From Tremella fuciformis (lineage: Eukaryota; Basidiomycota; Tremellomycetes; Tremellales; Tremellaceae): 64,000 nucleotides of DNA. Position numbers and translations under genes: made by a program. The notes under the pieces were generated by a model that saw only the letters and a list, made by a program, of their open reading frames with translations, made no database searches and was not told where the DNA came from. The stretch lies in NCBI GenBank assembly GCA_032768795.1, contig CP136496.1:930001-994000 (forward strand). Reading direction: 5' to 3'. This document shows positions 11,227-22,448 of the stretch, piece by piece (position 1 is the first letter of the stretch; every line of letters begins with the position of its first letter).

Positions 11227-12314
11227 TCATGGCAGCAGGTATCTCTTGAGGAAAGCTACTACACCCCTGGACTCTCCTGATTGTGCCCTTGCCGTCTGTT
11301 CCACCCCCACCATGCCCTCTTCGGCCATCTTCATCCGCTTCTTGTAGTCGGCGGGATGCTCAAACTTCTTGAGCCCCCACAGGCCCTTCTTCTGCCGCTT
11401 GGCCTCGGCCTCCACCGCCTTCATCTTGTCCAATCCCCACGGGCCAAACTCGGCTCCGCCCGAAGTGTACACCACCGCCATCCCTTCCTTGAGCATGAGC
11501 AGTGGTAAGGGGCGATTGGGGAGGATCAGTCGAGAGATGTACGGCACGGCGACCTGCCTATGAGCTTGCTCTCGCTTGTCATGCCCACGCAGACCGAGAC
11601 GTACGATGCGATTATACTGGTCTTTGCGCAGCAGCTGACAGCGCATCCTGCGACCGAGCAGTGTTGCGCGTAGCCAGTCGAGGCTCTCTTGGCCGTGCGG
11701 CTGGGCGGGATTCCCAAAGTGCGCCATCTCAGGCGCGTCCACACCCGCTATGCGGATATGCAGCGTCTCGTCCTTCAGTGCTGGCTTGTCAGCATAGACC
11801 ACACCACCCGTTCAAAGTCTGAAGCTGACCTTTTGGTGAGGAGGGGATGGAGCGCAGGCGCAGAAAGTAGAACGGCCCGGGCGTATGGAACAGCCTGAAG
11901 TTGTCTGGCCATCAGCTACGAAGCACAACGGGATCATGAGGGGAGCTCACCCCCATCGCCGACGCTCGTGACGACACCTCGGACCCAGACTTTGCGGTCG
12001 AGCATCCGGGAAGTGACATAGTCGGAATTCCGTATGCGCCGCCAGTACCGTCTGTACCCACCAAGAGCCCCGAGTGTCAGGCTGACGGCCGCCAGTGAGG
12101 ACACTGCTGCGAGAGCTATAGGATCTTGCGGCAGGTACGACCAAGGTGATTTGGACGACGATGACGGGGAAGCTGAAGCTGAAGCTGAGGACGATGATGA
12201 GGAAGACGAGAAGATCGACTTGAGTGACTCGAGTGGTGAATGAGCAACTATGCTCAAGTCATGCGGGCGTCTGGCGTGTCTTTGCGAGTCGTGAAGGTCG
12301 TTAGAATCGTTCAT
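11227..12314 (-). CDS. LCL3: Lcl3-type membrane-anchored staphylococcal-nuclease-like protein
   Basis: Four exons encode about 300 residues. A Ser-rich N-terminus precedes one membrane segment ([19 protein letters not shown], about 12060-12120), followed by the Lcl3 pattern [15 protein letters not shown] formed across intron 1. The SNase fold follows. RIAGVDAPE supplies the Arg, Asp and Glu equivalent to the catalytic/metal residues of staphylococcal nuclease, then [18 protein letters not shown] and [13 protein letters not shown], with the second catalytic Arg just after QYN. In yeast Lcl3 is a mitochondrial-envelope endonuclease-like protein whose loss affects chronological life span. Intron 3 (51 nt, donor gtacgt) has no stop and is a multiple of three, so retention would insert 17 residues; removal restores the family pattern. 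Confidence 0.88.
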
Positions 12315-12446
12315 GCTAAAGGGTCATATGATAGATCATCGAAACAGGTGCAATGGATTCCGATGACACTCGCAGGCGTGCCTGTCGCGCGTGCGCGCGC
12401 TTTTGTCTCGATGGCAGTGGCAAATGTTGGCAGATGATGCATCTCT

Positions 12447-14771
12447 TCAACTCTGCATTTGCTGCTTGAAGCGTGACACGCGCTTCGGCTTGACCTCCTG
12501 AGCCAAAGCTGGCGCCGCAGGCAATACAACGGGTGGTGTGACACTCGCACGCTCTGGCTCAGCCACTGCTGACGGCTTCGAGCTCGGAGCTGCCGTCCAG
12601 GGCGTGCTCTCTGAGATATCCCCGGCCAGCTGGCGCTTGACATGGCGCCTCCTCTCCCTCTTTTCGCGCTCATCTTCAGCGATGCCCTCCTCCTCGGGAT
12701 CTGAGCCGTCCTCCCACTCTTCACCAGGCGCCAGAATCAAGTTGCCGTTCTCGAGCTTGCCCACCTTGATGAACCTCCTCACATCGTCCGGGGCCGGATT
12801 GACGATCATCGGCTTTCCGTCCGTGGCAGAGATCTGCGGAATGCCAAGGAAGACGGGCCCCTCTTCATCCTCCCCATTCTCCTCCTGAGCGCGTTGCCGT
12901 AATGTCGAGTACGCCTGCTTGCGGTGGAAATCGAGCGCAACCTCCCTCGCTAGAAGCGCGTCGTCCAGGTCGTATGCGTCGTCATCATCATCATCGTCAT
13001 CGTCATGATAGAAGTCAGAGTCGGACTCCTCTTCATCCTCGTCAGCCGAAGTATGTAGTTCATGAACTTGAGGGGATTCGCGCTCAACGATATCGGATCT
13101 CATCGAGACCATCGGTTTCTGATCGGCCATTCTGGGCAGAGAAGGGGTCGTCGCAGAACCGGCAGCTGCGACCGCAGGCACAGAGGTAGGCGCCGGGGGA
13201 AGCGCTCTCTCAGTGACCATCTGATTGGCCAATCGCTGCGCGAACACGCTTGGCTTCTTTCCTACGGGTCTCGCTGTTGGGTTACTGCTGTCTTCTGCAG
13301 GCTTGCTGTCCCCGGTTTGTTGTACGGATGCGACTGGCGTCGAACCTGCGACAGCTGGTCGATTCCCTCCACTTAGAAAACCGCGTTTGAAGCCAGCAAA
13401 GCCTGACTCCTTCTTGGCTCCAGGCTTCGGCTCGGGAATGATGGGTACAGGTTCGGGTGCCCCTACCTCTACACCGGGCAGAGGGAAGCCGACCTTGCGT
13501 GGCTCAGGCGAGTCGGGTGGGAGTGGGACTGACTCGTCAAAGGAGACAGACTTCTTCCGTGACGGCGGTTTGAGGATCGATTTGGGTGCCGCAGAGGAGC
13601 TGGACGAGCGACGCGGAGTGGGTTCCTCCGGGGATAGTTCTGGTTCCGCCATGATCCTGGCAATCTCCGCGTTCACAGCTGTAACTGCGACGTCCGGCAG
13701 CACCTCCACGATGTTCGGTATAGCTGAAGATTCGGGGGCCTCCTCGCCGACGAAAAGATCCTCGTCATCGTCACTGTCTTCGAAGACTTTTCGTCGAAGG
13801 GCTTCTCGTCTTGCCACAGCCTCAGCGGACCAGTACTCCTTGTCGCCATCATCCGTTGTCTCTGGCATCCCATCGACTGCAATAGAAGGCTCCGGTACGG
13901 GACCGATGGTGTTCCCCTCCGCGTCTTCCCGGATCTCGTGAATGGGTAGCCCGTCCTCGGTCTTTGTCTGCATGGTAAGCTGATGATACCCTCACAATTC
14001 GAGGTCCCGCACTGGATCTCTGAGTACCCCTGTCCCACCATCAGTCTGCCGGGCGAGATCCATCTGCTTGTCGACGAAGGCGTTGATGAGTTCCATCAGG
14101 CCGTCCTGGGTGTTCCCCTTGCTTGCCACAGCCGGGGCGGGGACTGCAGATTTTGCAGGGCTGTCAATCTGTGTTGAACCCCCCGAGTCCAATGCTGGAG
14201 CTTGGAGTCCAACAATCACGCCGTCCGGCCTCTCGGCCGGCACCGAAGTCGCCGCTTCTGTTGAACCAGCAGTGTTTCCCTCCGCTATTGGCGGCGAGGG
14301 CTGAAAAGGCATAGCAAAAATGGGATTGAAGTCGTGCTTCGGCACACGCAACCCTCGTTTCTGAGCCATGCGGCTGCTCTCGGCCACCTGTTCCGGCTCC
14401 GGCTGCACCTCATGTCTCGGTCTCCCCTCGATGATGCGAAGATGATCTTCGAGCAGCGCTGTTAGTCAGCTTTATCTTCGCGAGCTCGCTTTCGGCCTCG
14501 TCCACTGACCCGTTCTCCGCCTTTTGATGTACTCCCTCGCCTCTTCGGCCGTCATCTCAATCCACCATCCTTCGCCCACGCAAACTTGGAGCGTGTTAGT
14601 ATGTTTGATCCAGCCCGGTATAGAGGCTTTGCCATTCAAGGGCACTTGGGTCGCCCATCGCGTTCGGGTCGTGATGTTGGACAAGCGGGCTTGAAGCAAG
14701 TCGAGGGCCTGAAGGTGGGCAGCGAGAGACGACGAGGTCGGTACGACGGGATGCACAAGGTCGTCCTCCAT
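12447..14771 (-). CDS. BUD27: Bud27/URI1 unconventional prefoldin RPB5 interactor
   Basis: Assembly of three exons gives roughly 730-750 residues. The N-terminus (MEDDLVHPVV onward) is a helical prefoldin-like segment with a beta hairpin: VPLNGKASIPGWI then LQVCVGEGWWIEMTAEEAREYI, then EDHLRIIEGRPRHEVQ. The middle is long, acidic and Ser/Pro-rich. The extreme C-terminus KPKRVSRFKQQMQS matches the conserved end of the fungal DUF3835 region of Bud27. Bud27 is a cytoplasmic chaperone-type adaptor that binds the shared RNA polymerase subunit Rpb5 and aids assembly of all three polymerases and translation initiation. The second intron is best placed as a 45-nt intron beginning at gtgcgg (about 13975-14019), which removes an in-frame TGA; its exact limits are less certain than the rest. 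Confidence 0.82.
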
Positions 14772-15113
14772 CGCTGACGGGTTGGCCGTGGCCGCTGCTC
14801 GGCGGCAACGCGTTTGAGAGCGGATTTGAAGTGCAGGCAAGACGAAATCTCGACCCGGCCTCGGACTGACCGAGTCCGTTTTGGCTGCCTGATTGACCCT
14901 AAATTCAGCATCACGGACCTCCACATGCACGATCCGATCTCTCCTCTCCCATTTACTCTATCATATCGATTCATCCCTTGTCGATGCCTCCATTGTTCAT
15001 CTCGTCAGCCATTCCAGCGCAGGCATTACCATAACAACATGACCTTGACGACCGTCGTCAAGTCATCCCCCTCTCATTTGCGATAACGACTGCTCTGTCA
15101 CTATATCAGGGCG
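14772..15113. other. Divergent BUD27/RNase H intergenic region with a uORF
   Basis: 342 bp between divergent start codons. A 15-codon upstream open reading frame (15039-15086, ATG to TAA) lies just before the RNase H gene's ATG and could reduce its translation. No long terminal repeat or inverted repeat is seen here, which bears on the origin of the downstream gene. Confidence 0.45.
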
Positions 15114-15980
15114 ATGTCGCCCCTCGCCCCCCAGCCACTGACGGCACTGCAAGTCCTGATGAGAAACCCCATCCTGAACCCCATTCGCCGCGCACTGGGC
15201 GTACGGCCTCGCTATGAGATATGGACGGACGCCTCGAAGAACGGCTACGGCTTCCACCTCGGCCCCAAAAACAATGTCATCGACGCGTGGCATATCTCAC
15301 GTGCGGGTCGCGTCGCGCCGCACTTCTTCTCGTCTCAGCCGCCTAGCGCTCCAGCAAACCCGCCCAAGATGGTCCCGCTCCCCAACGGACCAGGCGACAA
15401 TGTCGGTACCCCGCCAGGTTATCTGCTGGAACCCGACGACGATGTCGACGCCGCCGTCAATGTCGCCAAGGCCGGCCCAACCAACGCTCAGCTGGACAAG
15501 CTCGAAGCGTCTACCGAGCTGCACGAGGCCTTTGCTATGTGCATTGCATTAAATCGATGGGCTCCTCTGGTCCGCGGAGGCAATGTCACCTGCTATACGG
15601 ACAATCACTCAGTCGCTATGGCGCTCACGACCGGGCCGAAATCGACCAAGCATCACTCCAAGGTCATTGTCGAAATTCAGGAGCTCGCGGAACAGCACGG
15701 TATCAAGCTCAAGGCTCAGTGGGTGCCACGTACTCAGAACATTCTCGCCGACCAGCTCAGCAGGATGAAGAAAGAACATCCTCAGTTTAGCCCCGCTGTG
15801 ACTGCCATGCTGGCGCGCGACGGGGACGCGGGGGAGAAGGAAATGCTGAGGAAGCTCATGAGCAAAGTCTTTGAGCCAGTCGCGAAGTCCAAGCAGAAGG
15901 ACAGTCAAGGAAGGCCGGGGTCGATTGACGTTGTTGCTACTGGACCCCCTTCAGTCGTAGAGCAGGTTGCTGCTGCGTAG
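15114..15980 (+). CDS. Stand-alone retroelement-type RNase H domain protein
   Basis: A single-exon gene of 288 residues holding an RNase H fold like the one that follows reverse transcriptase in DIRS/Ngaro and related retroelements. The four acidic sites are present: D39 in WTDASKNGYGFHL, a Glu at 135 or 138 in ELHEAFAMCIALNRW, D163 in TCYTDNHS, and D213 in NILADQLSR. A proline-rich insert of about 70 residues (about 72-131) separates the first strands from the central helix. There is no reverse transcriptase, integrase or tyrosine recombinase next to it and no flanking repeats. An intact reading frame, normal base composition and a compact position between two housekeeping genes suggest a captured, still-used gene and not a fresh insertion. 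Substrate and cellular role are unknown; RNA cleavage in RNA/DNA hybrids is the family activity, inferred only. Confidence 0.75.
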   Translation: MSPLAPQPLTALQVLMRNPILNPIRRALGVRPRYEIWTDASKNGYGFHLGPKNNVIDAWHISRAGRVAPHFFSSQPPSAPANPPKMVPLPNGPGDNVGTPPGYLLEPDDDVDAAVNVAKAGPTNAQLDKLEASTELHEAFAMCIALNRWAPLVRGGNVTCYTDNHSVAMALTTGPKSTKHHSKVIVEIQELAEQHGIKLKAQWVPRTQNILADQLSRMKKEHPQFSPAVTAMLARDGDAGEKEMLRKLMSKVFEPVAKSKQKDSQGRPGSIDVVATGPPSVVEQVAAA

Positions 15981-16130
15981 ACCCGCTACCCGGATCTCAT
16001 CGCTATGAAGAGATCGCGTAGAACGGTAGAGTAACATTTCTTTGTTGTACATATGTAGCATGCTTGTAAGAATAGCAACGAATACAACAACATTAAAATC
16101 GTCCCATCGATTACCAGATTGTCCTTGATC

Positions 16131-17784
16131 TCAATGCTCGAACGTCAACTGCACCTGGCTGATCGCCCACTCCACAGCCTCTACAGTGAATAGTGGGACC
16201 TCACTGTCTCTCGCACAATGTACCGTCTTGGGCACGCAAATCACACGGACGCCCATGCCCTGAGATCTCAGCCGTGGCCGTGGTAGCGAGGAGAGGCAAG
16301 AGCGTGACTCACGGATATGGCTGATACGTCGACATCGACTCGAGCACCTTCGAGATAGACAAGATGAGTGAGCAGCTGCCGAGAGTCCCCCTCATGTCCG
16401 ATCCCATTGAGGAGAGATCTTCTCGATGGCTTGTCGTAGCGTCTCAAAGATCGCAATATCACGTCAATATAGTCGGTTGCCCGATACCCAGGCGTCTCCC
16501 TGTCATTGACCGAGTTCACTGTCAGATCAGTATCCCTTTTTGCAAGGACCACGTAGACTAACGCAGAAGTATCTTGGCTTTCAGAGTCGGTGAAGTCGAG
16601 ATGGCCGTCGCCACACTGCGAAGAGCCAGGCAGGGGACTATGCTCGTCCATAGCGAGCCACAAGAGTATACAAGGACGTCTCGCTTGCTCAGTGCTGCGA
16701 CGAAGTCTGGGTTGGGTTCCGGGAAGATCTCCTGCCGATTGAGCCAGACAAAAACTCAAAGAACAGCAACGCACTTGTCCGTATAGGTTGATGTAGTATA
16801 TCCGCTCAATCGGCGACTCGAGCGGTACCTCCTCGGCACCTTTGGTGTATCCCAGGTTCCCCCCCAATTCTTCGGCCTCCTCAGGAAAGACAATGTCAGG
16901 AATGCCGTCTCTTAGCTTGCTCCTCTGTCGCTCGACTGGGCTGGGAAGTACATCCGTATCGAATGTCCTGCTGTCCCTGCGCACATGTTGTGCAGCTGCC
17001 CAGGTATCTGAGTGACTCAGGACCCGCGTGACAGGAGCCGGACTTGGGCTCGGCGTCGGCACACCCATGGCCGATGCCCCGCTAGGGACAGTCGGGTGGG
17101 AGATCGCGCACTGTCCGACCAGTGTCTCGCCATTCTCGAGCTCTGCGGCAATCGTGACCGTCTGGTTCGTGTTGATGACGGGAACAACCGCCACGCGCGG
17201 GTCGACTCCTGCTATACTCTTGAACAGGAAGATGGCAGACGGGAGCGATCCAAAGAGGTCCCTCGCGCCGGTCAGGAACCCATTCCCCAGCGAGAAGTTG
17301 CGAAAGGAGAAGCGTTTGTGGGCGCGCCGCAGACAGAGAGTCTGGAAGTGCACGAGGAATGACCGGATGCACTCTTTCTTGTCTTCGCCTATCCCGGCCC
17401 ACAACGCCGAGCGACCTTCCACAATCTCGCTCCAGAGGTCGCGGACCTGTTTCTCTGGCGCGCTAGCCGGGAAGCGGTACGCCATGAGAGCATGGATGGC
17501 GGCTCGTTCGCGCTCGTCGTCGCTACCCGGATGCTCGGTGAATGACATCAGCCGAATCAGTCGGGAGCCTAGGCTTCAGCTGCTGCATACAGCGTCACAC
17601 TGGCACGATGCCCACGAATGTCGCCGATAGACGGGCCTCCGAAGCATCGCAGGATCTCGGCTGAGGAGCCACCGTCGTCAGAGACTGGCAGGACAAAGGC
17701 CGGAGAGGGGCCGAAGGCGGTCGCAAAGCTGTTGGCGCCGGTACCCCCTGAAACGACGAGGTAGCTTAGCGACGAGTTCGGCAT
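16131..17784 (-). CDS. CofD/YvcK-like (UPF0052) family protein
   Basis: Five exons join. The N-terminus YLVVSGGTGANSFATAFG followed by VLPVSDDGGSSAEILR is the nucleotide/phospholactate-binding signature of the CofD/YvcK family. It is followed by PSIGDIRSRLIRLM, formed across intron 1 (about 17569-17612). Further family blocks are the helical IHALMAYRF region, RNFSLGNGFLTGARDLFGS, VVPVINTNQTVTIAAEL, then DVLVYSCGSLWTSIVPCLAL across introns 2 and 3, and the C-terminal NDRETPGY segment. A linker of about 70 residues rich in Pro/Ser (about 16920-17080) is fungal. Bacterial YvcK influences cell wall and carbon metabolism, and archaeal CofD makes coenzyme F420; fungi are not known to use F420, so the substrate here is unknown. 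The last exon encodes GMGVRVICVPKTVHCARDS and ends TFEH. About 450 residues. Confidence 0.85.
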
Positions 17785-18017
17785 AGCGTAGGAACTCGGA
17801 CGCTCAGGTATTATGCGGGCATCGCAGGTCGAAGTAACGACAGCAGCAATTATACGAGTGCAGAGTGGTCGTGTGGAACAAACGCGCGAGTAACCCCGCC
17901 AAGAGCTCCCGCTTATATCGCCCGCATCCTTCCAACCGTCTATCGCGTCAAGAGAGAAGAGCGATACAAATGATGAGGTTACAAACAATGAGGGTACAAT
18001 GCTAAAGTTGGACCCTG

Positions 18018-19940
18018 CTACTCCTCCGTATCCTTGTAGTTTGCCATGGGATCGTCGTAAGCCTGTCGGGATAACCGATATGCTTCCAGCTCCTCCTGCG
18101 AAACGTCCGTTGTCCGCTTCTTGCTCGCGGCCCATGCTTCGTCTTCCCCAAGCTCCTTTCGTTTCCTCTCTTCAGCAATGGCTTTTCGTAATCTCTCCTT
18201 GTCGAGCACCACATTATCTGGATCGTCGCCAATCCGCGTTGAAGGTTTGACGTAAGATGGCTCCCGCTCTCCCTCGCGGTCTTTGCGTTTCTTCCCCTTG
18301 TCGCCCTCAAGCGAGTCCATGTGCTCCTCTGCCAGTGTCTTCCGTTTTTGCAGATCCTGTTCTGCTTCGGCCTCTTCCTCAATTTGCCGTTGATCCGCAG
18401 CGGACTTGAGCAAAGCCGCAGCCGACGACGACTCCGTGGCAGATTTCCCGGCCTCACCAGTACAGTACGATCCCGAGATGGTCGAATGGCAACAAGCGAA
18501 CCCCCACGATCCAGTACTGCGGTCGTACCATGAGCCCCATACAGACTTGTGATTGTTCGGATAGATGTCCTCGTCGTATTTTGATTTCGCCTTAGCCTTC
18601 TCCCGGCCCTTGATGATCTGTCCCGAGCGGGAATACTCAACGTCTAGCCCAGTCAGTCTAAGTTTCTAAAGGGTGAGAGCAATACGCACAGCCCTCAGAT
18701 GAACCGTTGAGCAATTCTGCTGCAGGCCGTTCGAGATACTCCTCCCCTCCGTACTTCGCCAAGATGGACTGTTTGCTGGTGTCCTTGAGGATCGCTTTCT
18801 TCTCGTTGAACTCCTTCATCAACAGTTCTCCAGCTGTGGGATTGCCTTGTGCGTGCACGTTGTTGCCACGGGACGCGGACTGTTGAGCAAAGAGTTGCAG
18901 CTTTTGCATATTCGTGACGTCTCCGCCGTATCGCTCGAAGTTGTCACCGGCATAGCGTTGCTGATCGATCAGCCATGACAATCGCGGACTTCGCGCGAAA
19001 GCTTACCTGTTCCAGTGGGACGTCCTTTTCTGCTGGGTCGCGCATGGCTCGTGTCTTCGGGTCGTAATATGCACTGTCGGGATCCAAGTTGATGAGATAT
19101 TTGGCTGTATCCTCGCGTATCCGCAAGTTCCGCACAGTCATTCGAGCATCCTGGTCGACCTTCTGCCCAACCTGATCCGACCCGTCGACGTACTTCTCCT
19201 CGTCTTCGTCATCTTCGTCACTCGAGCCAAATTCATCATCTCCTTCCTTCTTCTCCTTGATCGCCTTTTTCGTGACGGCCTCGGTCGGTACTTGCTTGTC
19301 CAGATGATCCTCCTTATACTTCTGTCTGGCTTCCTCGGCCGCCTCATACTCGTCCACTACCGTCCGCTTGTACGTGGACGGATCATATCCATTCCATCTG
19401 TCGCGCTTGGCGTCATAGTCCCGGTCGAAGTGCTGGATAACCTCATCCGCCTGGATATTCTTGCCAGTGAACTTCGCTCCACGCTTTCGCGGCCGCTCGA
19501 CGCAGTCTTGACGCTTGTGTGTCATGGCTCCACAGTTCTCACAAGCGCCCTTCCTGAATTTCTTCGCCGCTGGACCAGCCTTGGCGCCTCGATCGTACCA
19601 TTGTTCGAGCTTTTCGTGGGCTTCGGGCTCCCTCTGCATTCGCTGGTGACTGAGACCGCTGCCGCCCGCATCCATGTACCATGGCGCGCGGGAGATGTAC
19701 TCGGGAATGTGGGGGTTGATATCCTTGCCTTCCGCATCCTTCTCTGCCGGTATCGTCCCCGCTATGCGAGCAGCTTCAAGGTCTTTCTGGCGGCGGAACT
19801 CGGCACGTGAAAGCTTGGGTGCAACAGCTGTCGAAGGTGAGCGCTGTTCGAGCTGAGCGTCCTGGCAGAAACTCACTTGTGGTCAGGACATTCTTGGGGT
19901 CAAAGACCTGGACCATAGAGTTGTTGTTGGACCCAAACAT
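18018..19940 (-). CDS. SLU7: Pre-mRNA splicing factor Slu7
   Basis: Second-step splicing factor that helps choose the 3' splice site. Four exons encode about 570-580 residues. The start exon reads [18 protein letters not shown]. The next gives [31 protein letters not shown], and the zinc knuckle [14 protein letters not shown] (CX2CX4HX4C, about 19510-19560). Later conserved parts include [50 protein letters not shown], and [19 protein letters not shown] with [13 protein letters not shown]. The charged C-terminus is typical. Its 5' end faces the branchpoint-binding protein gene across 257 bp. All introns are short; the one before SDQ-like text (about 18965-19010) precedes the QRYAGDNF block. 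Confidence 0.95.
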
Positions 19941-20197
19941 GTTGCCGAGAGCTCCCCCGCAGGCTTGCAATCCGGAATGTCAAGAAGATACAGCTAATGT
20001 CACTGCTCTCTAAGCTCTAAGCCGAGTGAGTGGCAACCGTGTGAGTGACCGCCTCGCTTACTAATCCCGAACAAAACGCCGGGTTCTCCTTCCCCGCCTT
20101 CAGGTCTATGAAGCTAGACGATTGAGCTCGACTCTCATTCTTGCTTGTACCTTTACAAATCCGTACAACACAGCAAGCAGAAAGACATACTGAAATC
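19941..20197. promoter_or_regulatory. Divergent SLU7/BBP promoter region
   Basis: 257 bp lie between the start codons of two splicing-factor genes. No TATA element is clear. A shared promoter would couple branchpoint recognition and second-step factors; that is inference from position only. Confidence 0.4.
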
Positions 20198-22109
20198 ATG
20201 TGGCGCCCTGCGACCCGTGTAACAGGTACTAATGACGTGAGTCTTCGCGATGAGGCTTCGCCACTCGCGCAGCTGACTGATCCGCAGATCCCAGTCGGTG
20301 GAAAAAGGCGATTCGGCCTGCCTGAAGAGGCTCCGCCCCCGTCCGCCCCCCCTACCTTCTCCCGTGCTCCAGAGGACATCAAATACTTCAACGGTCGTCT
20401 GGAGCGAGATCGTGACGAGAAGCCCAATGTTGCCGCGCCCCCGCCTCCGCCCCCGAGGGATGACTACCGTCGCGATGACTATCGACGAGACGACCGCGAT
20501 GCCCGCTACGATGATCGCAGGAGGGACGACTACCGGCGTGATGAGAGGGATGACCGCTACAGGGAGAGAGAAGGTGATCGCTATGACCGCGATCGCCAAG
20601 ACGCTGGAGCAAAGCGACGCTGGGACGAAGATGGACCGCGCGGTGGTGGCGGCGGCGGCGGCGAGAGAGGACGGGACCCCGCGCCCGTGCAGGATCAACC
20701 CAGGAAGCGGAAGTCTCGTTGGGGCGACGAGTCACAGAAGACGGACGTGCCCGGCTTACCGGTGGCAGTGATGGGCAATGTTTCTCAGAAGGAGCTTGAC
20801 AACTACGCCATCCACGTCCGACTGGAAGAAATCAACCGCAAGCTTCGTACCGGCGACGTCATTCCGCCTGATGGCCAACGATCGCCCTCGCCAACACCGG
20901 CTTATGACGCCTACGGTCGACGAACTAACACTCGTGATCTCCGCTACCGTCAACGTCTCGAGGACGAGCGAGTAAAGCTCATTGACCGTGCTATGAAAGC
21001 CGACCCTGGTTTCCGCCCTCCCATCGACTTTGGTGGAAACCGAAACAAGTTCGGCAGACCGCAGGAAAAGGTGTACATCCCCGTCAAAGAGTTCCCAGAA
21101 ATCAACTTCTTCGGTTTGCTGGTCGGACCGCGTGGCAACTCGCTCAAGCGCATGGAACGCGAGTCTGGCGCCAAAATCTCCATCAGGGGCAAGGGCTCTG
21201 TCAAAGAAGGCAAGGGCCGACCGGACGCTTGGGCGGCAGATGAGGAAGATGAGCTGCATTGTCTCGTGACGGCTGATCACGAGCACGCCGTTAAGGCTTG
21301 TGTGAACCTTATCAACAAGGTCATTGAGACTGCTGCCTCCACCCCTGAGGGACAGAACGATCACAAGCGCAACCAGCTTCGAGAGCTCGCCTCACTAAAC
21401 GGAACCCTCCGTGATGATGAAAACCAGCTGTGCCAGAACTGTGGCGAGAAAGGTGAGTCCACAGTCATCTTGCTGGGTTGAGCTAACGTGCAGGCCACCG
21501 CAGGTGGGAATGCCCCCAGCAAAGGGTGTACTCTGCGAACGTTATCTGTCGTTTGTGTGGTGGAGGTGAGTTGATCATTCCGTGCAAGGGCTACATGCTG
21601 ATGATTTCTTCAGCGGGTCATATGGCCAGGGATTGCCGTGGTCGAGGCGACCCAAATCTGGCGAAAAACTCGCAGAACGCCTTCGATTCCGAATACACAG
21701 CCCTTATGGCCGAGCTCGGCGAAGGTTCTACCGCCGGCGCACGACCTGCTGGAGCCATTACGCAACCTCAGCAACAGGTTCCTCCTTGGCGCATCCCCGA
21801 GAATTGGCTTGCTAGTGAGTCTTTTGCAATCATCTCTCGTACAACCATGTTGACATGTTCTAGACGCTCGACCGCCTTACATGGGCCCTCCCGGTGGTGG
21901 ACCTCCGCAAGGCTACGGCGGTGGTTACGCGCCGCCTGGTGGATACGGCTACGGACAGCAAGATAATGGGTATCCGCAGCAGGCAGGCCCGGCGGGCGGA
22001 GCTCCTGGAGGTGCTGATCCGTATGCTTCGTGAGCTAGCTCGCTCTCTCCAGATGGATATCCTGACAAGCAGGTACTACCAGAACATGGGCCAGCCTCAA
22101 GCTGCCTGA
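20198..22109 (+). CDS. MSL5: Branchpoint-bridging protein BBP/SF1
   Basis: KH-QUA2 and zinc-knuckle RNA-binding protein that recognises the intron branchpoint in the early spliceosome. After MWRPATRVTGTND and an intron (20237-20287) comes IPVGGKRRFGLPEEAP, then an Arg/Asp/Tyr repeat region (about 20460-20600) and a KRKSRWG motif that resembles the U2AF-ligand tryptophan motif. The KH domain follows: KVYIPVKEFPEINFFGLLVGPRGNSLKRME, split here as KVYIPVKEFPEINFFG and LLVGPRGNSLKRMERES, with GKGSVKEGKG. Two CCHC knuckles are CQNCGEKGHRRWEC and CRLCGGAGHMARDC, each interrupted by a short intron. The C-terminus is Pro/Gly/Tyr-rich and ends GQPQAA. Intron 1 is 51 nt with no in-frame stop, so retention would add 17 residues. 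Length is about 530 residues. Confidence 0.95.
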
Positions 22110-22448
22110 CCCTGACGTCATGCGAACGCGAGGCGCTGAATCTGACGATGACGCGACGAAACACGTATGGAGGGAAGCTGAGCAATGTGACGTCTGCGCT
22201 GAGCAGGTGTCTCGTGACTGTATAGCCAATATCGCTTCTGGCGGAACGCAACCTGGAAGTCCTGAAAGACTCGTTCTCTGCTGATGTATTTTGAGTGGTT
22301 CGTTTCTGAGGTACAGGGCAGTCTAGGAAGGCAATACATGGGCCTGCAAAAAAGGCGCGCTTGTAGCAAAACCGTGGTCATCGAGGTAGGCAGATCTCCG
22401 AGCGCACATCCAAGCGGATGCCTCGACCGGACCAATGGCCCAGAGCGT
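22110..22448. other. Convergent 3' region, BBP and LRR gene
   Basis: 339 bp between convergent stop codons; both 3' UTRs must lie here. No RNA gene or repeat is seen. Confidence 0.5.

Noticed and set aside
13225..13941. 238-codon plus-strand open frame
   Set aside because: It lies antisense to the large third exon of BUD27 and shows only the Ser/Gly-rich mirror of that exon's codon bias; no motif or splice context.
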